A stretch of DNA of 11,591 bases, from contig DASWHR010000097.1 in assembly GCA_036398095.1 (NCBI GenBank), positions 1 to 11,591 of the forward strand, written 5' to 3'. Made by a program: the position numbers and the translations under genes. How positions within the stretch are numbered: the first letter of the stretch is position 1; each line of letters starts with the position of its first letter. Source of the DNA: DASWHR01 sp036398095 (lineage in GTDB: Bacteria; Actinomycetota; AC-67). Under the pieces are notes generated by a model, which was given only the letters and a program-made list of their open reading frames with translations, was not told where the DNA came from and ran no database searches. This document shows, piece after piece, positions 1 to 4,987 of the stretch.

Positions 1-1
1 C

Positions 2-673
2 AACGTATTCCCGCATCACGAAGACGAGATCGCCCAGTCGGACGGCGCGACCGGCCATCCGGTCGTCGCGCACTGGGTGCACGGCGCGCATCTGCTCAGC
101 GAAGGCCGCAAGATGGCCAAGAGCGCCGGTAACTTCTACGACCTGCGCGACCTGGCCGCGATGGGCCACACTGAGCCGCTGGCCGTTCGGCTGCTCTTCC
201 TGCAGTCGCGGTACCGCGCGCAGATGAACTTCACGCGCGACGCGTTGAGCGCGGCCGAACATGCGCTTCGCCGGTGGCGACGGTTGGTTGGGGAATGGTC
301 GCGGGATGCAACACCCGTCGACGCGCTAGAAGCGACGTACGAGGAGCGATTCGCCGCAACGATCGCCGACGACTTGGACACGCCGAGTGCCGTCGCGCTT
401 GCCGCCGACGTGGTATCGACAGATGCACTTTCGCGCGCGGGAAAGTTCCGCCTGCTGTCCCGATGGGACGGGTTCTTGGGGCTGGAACTTGCGCGAGAGG
501 CGGCCGAAGCCGCGCCGGTCCCGTCGGAGGTAGCAAAGCTTCTGGAGCAGCGACACAACGCCCGCGCCGCGAAAGATTTCAGCGAATCCGACCGTCTACG
601 CGAACAGATCCGAACCCTCGGCTACGACGTCGAAGACACGTCCGTCGGCCAGCAAACCCGACCGCAAAGTTAG
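2..673 (+). CDS. cysS: Cysteinyl-tRNA synthetase, C-terminal part (5' end outside window)
   Basis: CysRS charges tRNA-Cys with cysteine in the cytoplasm. The frame is open from base 2, giving 223 residues, so the N-terminal half of the catalytic domain is missing only because of the window edge. The fragment begins with the class I CysRS stretch NVFPHHEDEIAQS, which contains zinc-site and active-site residues. Next comes LLSEGRKMAKSAGN, whose KMAKS (bases 110-124) is the KMSKS ATP-binding loop with Ala in place of Ser. A helical DALR-type anticodon-binding region follows, then a C-terminal stretch LREQIRTLGYDVEDT typical of the family. The last residues (SVGQQTRPQS) depart from the usual family ending. 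By eye, the 3' third uses fewer G/C-ending codons than genes further right. Bases 93-119, covering the KMSKS-loop codons, recur exactly at 2007-2033. The function call is certain; the origin of the 3' end is open. Confidence 0.96.
   Translation, partial: NVFPHHEDEIAQSDGATGHPVVAHWVHGAHLLSEGRKMAKSAGNFYDLRDLAAMGHTEPLAVRLLFLQSRYRAQMNFTRDALSAAEHALRRWRRLVGEWSRDATPVDALEATYEERFAATIADDLDTPSAVALAADVVSTDALSRAGKFRLLSRWDGFLGLELAREAAEAAPVPSEVAKLLEQRHNARAAKDFSESDRLREQIRTLGYDVEDTSVGQQTRPQS
93..119 (+). repeat. 27-bp perfect direct repeat, left copy (inside cysS)
   Basis: The 27 bases encode the LLSEGRKMAK part of CysRS and are identical to 2007-2033 in the same orientation. The flanking bases on both sides differ at once, so identity ends sharply. 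An exact match of this length in 11.6 kb is far beyond chance. It may be an attachment-site core, a duplicated target, or a copied piece of cysS. Confidence 0.95.
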
Positions 674-790
674 TTGTGCCGTTGCACGTACAAATTCTTG
701 CCGCCGAATTTCGGATTACGAATCGAACCAACTCCACGGCCGTATCGAGACAACTTTCGATTAGCCCACTCGCAACGTGGAGCCATCAGG
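674..790. other. Intergenic stretch after cysS, nothing recognised
   Basis: This stretch lies between the cysS stop and the stop codon of the broken zinc-ribbon gene, which runs toward it from the opposite strand. I see no protein family, no tRNA fold and no convincing T-tailed hairpin in it. Confidence 0.5.
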
Positions 791-1020
791 CTATCCAACC
801 CAGGCCTTCTTCGACACACGACGCCCGCAGGCCGTGCAATAAGGAATTGACTCCACAACGATGTAGTAGATCAGCCCAGGGATCAAGAACGCTAGAAAGA
901 GGATCACGGCGATTAGGACTTCCTTGGGTCCCTGCACCCCCGGGCTTTGCCAACCGATGTGCTGCCGCAATGTGGACACGGTTTGGACCAGCGACGCCGC
1001 TCATTCTGCCCCTCTCTCAT
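791..1020 (-). pseudogene. Small zinc-ribbon membrane protein, frameshifted
   Basis: Two frames must be joined to give a sensible protein. From the ATG at 1020 the first frame reads through KPCPHCGSTSVGKARG, a zinc-ribbon half with a CPxCG knuckle. A second frame continues with QGPKEVLIAVILFLAF and onward, a hydrophobic membrane helix, then a second knuckle YCTACGRRV and a stop at 791. Adding one base to the run of five C at 937-941 (G on the coding strand) joins the two exactly and gives a 76-residue protein: zinc knuckle, one membrane segment, zinc knuckle. The second half remains open as a 62-codon frame from a GTG at 979, but it lacks the first knuckle. The role is unknown; I recognise only the general small zinc-ribbon/membrane architecture. 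It lies inside the repeat-bounded decayed region, between cysS and the hsdR remnant. Confidence 0.7.
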
Positions 1021-1106
1021 CGCCATAGCGACATGGTTTTACGCATTTGCGGACTAAGGACTTGGGCGCTGACCCGTCGGCAACGCCGGTCGGGTACAGC
1101 GCCGAG

Positions 1107-1217
1107 TTACGGCCGAGCAACCACTGGGAGCACCACGAGCAAGAGCGCATGACTTGTCGCGAAGATGAGAAGCCAATCTGACCACGGGATCCAGGTCCGC
1201 TCGCCATCATCCGCCAT
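1107..1217 (-). CDS. Possible 36-aa single-pass membrane microprotein
   Basis: An ATG at 1217 opens a 36-residue frame. It has a charged, tryptophan-bearing N-terminus (MADDGERTWIPWSDW), then about 20 hydrophobic residues (LLIFATSHALLLVVLPVVA), then RP and a stop. The order is plausible for a small inner-membrane protein. Upstream, GGCGGTGGCG is at best a weak ribosome site. It sits between the hsdR remnant and the broken zinc-ribbon gene on the same strand. It could equally be a chance frame or a fragment of a decayed larger gene; I have no family match. Confidence 0.25.
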   Translation of the reverse strand: MADDGERTWIPWSDWLLIFATSHALLLVVLPVVARP

Positions 1218-1270
1218 CGCCACCGCCTGGTGAAAACGAGCGGGTTCGCGCGCACGTCCTTCTGACGGGT

Positions 1271-1626
1271 TCATGCTACCGCCCACAACTCTGACAGTAC
1301 TTCGCTTGCTCGAGGACCGTCTGCGTGGCCTTTTCTTGTTTGTCGGGGGGATATCCGTGCTTGCGCAGGATGCGTTTGACGATCACGCGCAGGTGGGCGC
1401 GAACGTTTTCTCGGACGGTCCAGTCGATCGTGACGTTCTTTTTTACGGTCGCGACCAACTCGCGGGCGATGACGACCAGCGTCGGTTCTCCCAGCACTTT
1501 CACCGCGCTGTGTTGACTTCGAGCGCATCGTAGAACGCCAGCTCATCTTCGTTCAGATTCAGCGCTTCGCCCGCGCGCGTTGGCGGCGCGCATGTCTTTG
1601 GCGAGTTGGATCAGCAACCCGCTCAT
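1271..1626 (-). pseudogene. hsdR: Type I restriction enzyme R subunit (HsdR), C-terminal remnant
   Basis: HsdR is the ATP-dependent translocase/nuclease subunit of type I restriction-modification; only its DUF3387-type C-terminal tail is left here. The tail is split over frames. LLIQLAKDMRAANARG is followed by EALNLNEDELAFYDALEVN, then SAVKVLGEPTLVVIARELV through NVTIDWTVRENVRAHLRVIV and RILRKHGYPPDKQEKATQTV, and finally VLSELWAVA before the stop at 1271. Three single-base indels explain this: one extra base in the C run at 1570-1572, one missing near 1512 and one missing near 1303. The residues are still very family-like, so the decay is recent. The helicase and nuclease domains, hsdM and hsdS are absent. 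The longest open piece is 75 codons (1276-1503). It is not a working gene. Confidence 0.85.
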
Positions 1627-1696
1627 GGACCGGATTCTCCCACTTTTCTCGAACGTGCACCGCCATGTGCGCGCATCTAGGGTCGGACACGGCGGT

Positions 1697-1768
1697 GGGC
1701 CCGTGGTGTAGTTGGTAGCACGCGCCCCTGCGGAAGGCGAGGCACGAGTTCAAGTCTCGTCGGGTCCA
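1697..1768 (+). tRNA. tRNA-Arg, anticodon GCG
   Basis: The sequence folds as a full cloverleaf. The acceptor stem is 1697-1703 with 1761-1767 (seven pairs, one G-U). The D arm is 1706-1709 with 1718-1721. The anticodon stem is 1723-1727 with 1735-1739, carrying a C-A mismatch at its loop-closing position. The T stem is 1744-1748 with 1756-1760. U8, A14, G18-G19, A21, U33, the TTC of the T loop, A58 and discriminator A73 are all in place. The anticodon at 1730-1732 is GCG, reading CGC (Arg). CCA is not encoded (CCC follows A73). Bacteria normally read CGC with an inosine-modified ACG tRNA, so GCG plus the mismatch is odd. It could be an accessory or decaying tRNA carried by the island. Confidence 0.8.
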
Positions 1769-2006
1769 CCCCTCAAGAAATTGTTGGGGGACCATCGCCG
1801 GAGCGGTGAACAGGGATAGCCGCTCTGCCACCCGGCTCTTGCATCTGCGGAACTACGTGCGACAATCAAGGAACGCAGGGGCGCACCCGTACACCACGGG
1901 ATACCTCGAACACGAAGGAGCGGGGCTCGGTCCTCGCTCCTTTCGTTTGGAGGCGCGGAACGGATGCTACGCCACGCCACGCCGGCCCGTCCTGGCTATT
2001 CGCCGA
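1769..2006. other. Non-coding stretch between tRNA and right repeat
   Basis: The open frames here resemble no protein family and mostly translate the tRNA and its flanks. The one structural signal is the hairpin at 1912-1946. The last 12 bases (1995-2006) equal the yjbQ stop region at 2560-2571. Confidence 0.5.
1912..1946 (+). terminator. Hairpin downstream of tRNA, possible terminator
   Basis: ACGAAGGAGCG at 1912-1922 pairs with CGCTCCTTTCGT at 1935-1946 (one bulged base) around a 12-base loop. T residues are frequent in the 3' arm and just after it, but there is no clean T tract. It may end tRNA transcription or stop converging transcripts. Confidence 0.45.
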
Positions 2007-2033
2007 TGCTCAGCGAAGGCCGCAAGATGGCCA
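2007..2033 (+). repeat. 27-bp perfect direct repeat, right copy
   Basis: Identical to 93-119 inside cysS, but here outside any gene and ending 11 bases before the GNAT stop codon at 2045. No further cysS-like sequence extends on either side. This suggests a short copied or recombined core rather than a duplicated gene piece. Confidence 0.95.
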
Positions 2034-2044
2034 CGGCCCTCCGG

Positions 2045-2554
2045 CTAGAGCGGCATCGCGTAGATCATGCAGGGGCCGAACTCGTCGATGTGCTCGCGAT
2101 CGAAGGTCATCCCGATCTTTTCGGCGACACGCACCGAAGCGTCATTACCGTGCGTGATCAGGCAGATGAGCCGGTCCAAGCCGAGCCGCTCGCGCGCGTA
2201 GCCGGCGATGCCGCGCGCGGCTTCGGTGGCGAATCCTTGCCCCCACCGGTCTTTGGCGATCAGAAAGGCCAATTCGACTTGCTCGACGCCGTCGATGGTC
2301 CAGGGGAGAAGCCCGCATCGGCCGATGAAGACCCCGGATCCGCGCTCGATGGTCGCCCACAGGCCAAGCTCCGGATTCTTGGGATGCCCTTGCGCGAACC
2401 ACTCAAGCTCTTCCCTCGTCTGGTCCTGCGTGAGCGTTCCGTCGGGGAAGAAGCGGCGAATCTCCGGATCGCGATAGAGCGCGAAGAGCGCATCCAGATC
2501 CTCGGGCTCGAAACGGCGAAGCAGCAAACGGTCGGTTTCCAGGACTGGACGCAA
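2045..2554 (-). CDS. GNAT-family N-acetyltransferase (RimJ/RimL type)
   Basis: A 169-residue cytoplasmic enzyme predicted to transfer acetyl from acetyl-CoA to an amine, either a protein N-terminus or a small molecule. It opens with LETDRLLLRRFEPEDLDALF, the usual start of RimJ/RimL-like proteins. The acetyl-CoA pyrophosphate loop is seen in RWGQGFATEAAR (103-114), followed by the NDASVRVAEKIGM segment (137-149). The length matches a single GNAT domain. The start used is TTG at 2554, six bases after the yjbQ stop; no ATG or GTG fits near the conserved N-terminus. It is the last gene of the operon with the two-component system and yjbQ. The acceptor substrate cannot be told from sequence. The 27-bp repeat follows it closely. 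Confidence 0.9.
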   Translation of the reverse strand: MRPVLETDRLLLRRFEPEDLDALFALYRDPEIRRFFPDGTLTQDQTREELEWFAQGHPKNPELGLWATIERGSGVFIGRCGLLPWTIDGVEQVELAFLIAKDRWGQGFATEAARGIAGYARERLGLDRLICLITHGNDASVRVAEKIGMTFDREHIDEFGPCMIYAMPL

Positions 2555-2560
2555 GAGCCG

Positions 2561-3010
2561 CTATTCGCCGAAGACGTGGAACAGGATGTCGCGGTCGCGC
2601 GGGTCGTCGAGCTCGACGAAGATCAGGCGCTGCCAGCGGCCGAGCATCGGCTCGCCGTCGGCGACGGGAATCGCGTGGCTGGTCGCGCCGACGAGCATCT
2701 GCGCAAGATGCGCGCGGCCGTTCGGCCGCTCGTGCTCGTCTTCGATGTTTTGCGTGCGGCGGTCCATGTCGTCGTGCGCGTAGTACTCGCCCGGCGGGAT
2801 GAGCACGTCCAGGCGGCGGGCGAGGTCGTGGTGCACGCCGTCCTCCCACTCGTTGATGACCAGCGCGGCGGTCGTGTGCTGGCAGTAGGCGACGGCGCAG
2901 CCGTTGGTGATGCCGGCGTCCTTGACGGCACGCCGAAGATCGTCGGTGCAGTCGACGACGCCGAACCGTTGCCCGGCACTGAGCCGGATCGTGCTGGTCG
3001 CGGACCTCAC
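2561..3010 (-). CDS. yjbQ: YjbQ-family protein (UPF0047)
   Basis: A 149-residue protein of the widespread YjbQ/UPF0047 family. Members are annotated as secondary thiamine-phosphate synthase enzymes because some rescue thiamine-phosphate synthase mutants; the true substrate is uncertain. Family marks are HTTAAL (45-50), NEWEDG (53-58), the histidine in NGRAHL (97-102), and GRWQR (124-128) before the C-terminal strand. These conserved polar residues line the presumed active site. The start is GTG at 3010, not an upstream codon, because AAGGAGG lies just before it and the protein then begins at the family's normal N-terminus. Its GTGA overlaps the kinase stop, so translation is probably coupled. 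The next gene, the GNAT enzyme, starts six bases after its stop. Confidence 0.92.
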   Translation of the reverse strand: MRSATSTIRLSAGQRFGVVDCTDDLRRAVKDAGITNGCAVAYCQHTTAALVINEWEDGVHHDLARRLDVLIPPGEYYAHDDMDRRTQNIEDEHERPNGRAHLAQMLVGATSHAIPVADGEPMLGRWQRLIFVELDDPRDRDILFHVFGE

Positions 3011-4131
3011 ATCTCCTCCTTGTGGCGCTGCGTGTGGGCCATCGCCGGGATCTCCGGGACCTGGCCTGCGGCGGGCAGGGTAAACCAAAATCGCATGCCG
3101 CCGCCGGTGCGGGGTTCGGCACCGATCCGGCCGCCGTGCGCCTCGACGATCGACCGGGCGATCGCAAGGCCCAGGCCCGCGCCGCCGTCGCTTCGCGAGC
3201 GAGAGGCGTCGGCTCGATAGAAGCGTTCGAATACCAGGGGAATCTTGTCGGCGGGAATCCCGGGACCACGATCCTCGACCAGCACGTTCAGGTGGGTGCC
3301 TTCCCGGGCGAGCGCGACGGAAACCTCGCCGGCGGGCGGGGTGAGCCGCACGGCGTTATCGAGCAGGTTGAACAGAACTTGATGGATGCGGGCCCGGTCG
3401 GCCGACGCGGCCGGCATCGCCGGATCGATTCGATTGTGGATGCGCACATCCCGGTCGCCGCGCGCGATCGAGATCTCGGCGGCGACCTGATCGACGAGCG
3501 AGGACAGCGCGACCGGCTCGAACGTCATCGAGGCCGCACCAGAATCGAGCCGTGACAGGTCGAGCACCTGCTCGACGAGCGCCGACAGCCGCTCGGACTG
3601 AGAAAGCATCACGTGGAGCGTCTCACGATTGGGCTGCTCGACTCCTTCCAGCAAGTTTTCCAGGTGAGCGCGAATCGCCGCGATCGGCGTCTTGAGCTCG
3701 TGCGAGACGTTGGCGAGCAGGTCGCGACGCAGTCGTTCCAGGCCTTCCAACTCGCCGGCCATCTGGTTGAACGCATCGGCGAGCCGGCCGACCTCGTCGC
3801 GCGAATCGGTGTGGACGCGCTCGGAGTAATCGCCGCGCGACATCGCCTGCGCCGCACGAGCCATGTCGCGAAGCGGCTTGGTCATGCCGCGCGCCATGAC
3901 GCGCACCAACAGCAATGCCGTCGGGCCGGCGATCGCGCCGGCCAAGAGCAACAGCCACCACGCATCACGCAGAAAGACGCTCGTGTCGTGCCATCGCGTG
4001 GTCTGCACGGTCCCCGGCAGCAGAATCGCGAGCGGGATGTAGAGCAAGAGAATCGTCAGGCCGACGGCAGCCACGATCGCCGCGCCGAGCTTGGCCCGGA
4101 TCGACGTGAAGCGCTGCAGCGGGCGGGTCAT
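3007..4131 (-). CDS. Membrane sensor histidine kinase
   Basis: A 374-residue inner-membrane kinase that should phosphorylate the response regulator encoded just upstream. Two membrane helices (about 15-38 and 58-80) enclose only about 20 outside residues, too few for a classical sensor domain. A HAMP linker follows (about 78-130, PLRDMARAAQAMSRGDYSERV). The HisKA motif NVSHELKTPIAAIRAH has phospho-accepting His144. The ATPase domain shows the N box NLLDNAVR (255-262), DRGPGIP (287-293), FERFYRAD and GAGLGLAIARSIVEAHGG (317-334). All catalytic motifs are present. The ATG overlaps the regulator's stop codon (ATGA), and the stop overlaps yjbQ's start. The longer upstream frame is ignored because it overlaps the regulator. 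The signal sensed is unknown; the short loop suggests sensing in or at the membrane. Confidence 0.95.
   Translation of the reverse strand: MTRPLQRFTSIRAKLGAAIVAAVGLTILLLYIPLAILLPGTVQTTRWHDTSVFLRDAWWLLLLAGAIAGPTALLLVRVMARGMTKPLRDMARAAQAMSRGDYSERVHTDSRDEVGRLADAFNQMAGELEGLERLRRDLLANVSHELKTPIAAIRAHLENLLEGVEQPNRETLHVMLSQSERLSALVEQVLDLSRLDSGAASMTFEPVALSSLVDQVAAEISIARGDRDVRIHNRIDPAMPAASADRARIHQVLFNLLDNAVRLTPPAGEVSVALAREGTHLNVLVEDRGPGIPADKIPLVFERFYRADASRSRSDGGAGLGLAIARSIVEAHGGRIGAEPRTGGGMRFWFTLPAAGQVPEIPAMAHTQRHKEEM
3012..3020 (-). promoter_or_regulatory. Strong ribosome binding site for yjbQ inside kinase gene
   Basis: AAGGAGGAG on the minus strand encodes the kinase's last Lys-Glu-Glu and lies a few bases before GTG 3010. 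It is a near-perfect Shine-Dalgarno and decides the yjbQ start. Confidence 0.75.
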
Positions 4132-4823
4132 TCGTCGCGGAATGCGTAGCCGACGCCGTGCACGGTCCGAACCGGCGTGTCGTCGGGATTGGCTTCGGCC
4201 AGCTTTCTTCGCAGCCGCGCGACGTGCGAGTCGACAACGCGGCCACCGGTCGCGTCCACGTAGCCCCAAACCGTGTCCATCAGCTTCTCGCGGTTGTAGA
4301 CCACGCCCGGCTCTCGCGCGAGCGTGAGAAGGATGTCGAACTCGATCGGCGTGAGCGTTACCTCGGCGCCGCCCGTGGTCACGCGACGCCGGGCCGGATC
4401 GACCGCGAGCGAACCGCGTTCGACGACCTCCCCGGCATCGTCGCCGCCGCGGCTGCGCTCGGCGCGGCGCAGAATCGCGCGGATGCGATAGATCAGCTCG
4501 CGCATGCTGAACGGCTTGGTGAGATAGTCGTCGGCGCCGACGGCGAAGCCGGCGATCTTGTCGGCCTCGTCGGTACGGGCGGTGAGCATCAACACCGGGA
4601 TCGGCGCGCGCCGCTGGATGACGCGGCACACCTCGAGCCCGTCCATGCCGGGAAGCATCAAGTCGAGCACGACCAGATCGGGGGGGTCGATTTCGCATCG
4701 CGCGACCGCGGCCGGCCCGTCGCCCAGCACGTCTGCGCGGAACCCTTCGGACACCAACCGTGCGCGAACAGCTTCGGCGATCGAGGGCTCGTCCTCGACG
4801 ACCAGAATCGACGCTGCGCTCAT
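4128..4823 (-). CDS. OmpR/PhoB-family response regulator
   Basis: A 231-residue DNA-binding regulator, first gene of the operon with its kinase. The receiver domain (5-118) has the acidic pair E10/D11, phospho-acceptor Asp54 in LVVLDLMLPGMDG, Thr81 in LTART and Lys103 in LTKPF. The OmpR-type winged helix (about 135-230) shows LTPIEFDILLTLA, the recognition helix RVVDSHVARLRRKL and the closing RTVHGVGYAF. I chose ATG 4823 (MSAASILVVEDE), which gives the normal family N-terminus; ATG 4832, three codons upstream, is also possible. Neither has a strong ribosome site. The stop overlaps the kinase ATG by 4 bp. The divergent gap upstream carries repeated GTTGCGG-like motifs that may be its autoregulatory site. 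The target genes are unknown; the adjacent DUF4173 gene is a candidate. Confidence 0.95.
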   Translation of the reverse strand: MSAASILVVEDEPSIAEAVRARLVSEGFRADVLGDGPAAVARCEIDPPDLVVLDLMLPGMDGLEVCRVIQRRAPIPVLMLTARTDEADKIAGFAVGADDYLTKPFSMRELIYRIRAILRRAERSRGGDDAGEVVERGSLAVDPARRRVTTGGAEVTLTPIEFDILLTLAREPGVVYNREKLMDTVWGYVDATGGRVVDSHVARLRRKLAEANPDDTPVRTVHGVGYAFRDE

Positions 4824-4879
4824 CGCATACATGCTAGCCCCGATCCGCTTGCCCATGGTCGCGCGCGGGTCGCGGCGAT

Positions 4880-4931
4880 GTTGCGATTTCGTTGCGGCGA
4901 CGCCGGAGGTTGCGGAGATATGGCGGTTGCC
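4880..4931. promoter_or_regulatory. GTTGC(GG) direct-repeat cluster, possible regulator operator
   Basis: GTTGCGA at 4880, GTTGCGG at 4891, GTTGCGG at 4909 and GTTGCCT at 4926 all lie on the plus strand, spaced 11, 18 and 17 bases. They sit in the 164-bp gap between the response regulator start (4823) and the divergent DUF4173 start (4988). OmpR-family regulators bind tandem direct repeats about one helical turn apart, so this is a reasonable autoregulation site. It is inferred from pattern and position only. Confidence 0.35.
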
Positions 4932-4987
4932 TCGCAAACCCGTCGCGACGCTTCCATCACCGGACACCACGGCGTACAACGGCATTC

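Larger units (their letters stand above)
93..2033. mobile_element. Putative remnant island bounded by 27-bp direct repeats
   Basis: The two 27-bp copies are 1,914 bp apart, start to start. Between them lie the cysS 3' end, two genes broken by single-base indels (one from a restriction system, which is typical island cargo) and a tRNA gene. This is how a decayed integrated element with attL inside a conserved gene and attR downstream would look. No integrase is present, and no displaced cysS 3' fragment follows the right copy, where the GNAT gene ends only 11 bases later. Mobility is therefore an inference. A duplication or repair event is the main alternative. Confidence 0.3.

Noticed and set aside
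274..1152. Long 292-codon plus-strand frame running through and past the end of cysS
   Set aside because: It is Arg-rich shadow translation of a GC-rich gene in another frame, resembles no family, and crosses the cysS stop and the broken zinc-ribbon gene.
1559..1831. Minus-strand frames of 76-90 codons over the tRNA
   Set aside because: Their sequence is the translated complement of the tRNA gene and its flanks, a common false ORF type.
1775..1860. Possible second tRNA on the minus strand (GGTGGCAGAGCGG resembles a tRNA-Ser/Leu D arm)
   Set aside because: I could not form a matching acceptor, anticodon or T arm; only a short stretch is tRNA-like.
1964..3220. 418-codon plus-strand frame opposite the GNAT and yjbQ genes
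   Set aside because: The minus strand carries two clearly recognisable genes there; this frame is an antisense shadow without family features.
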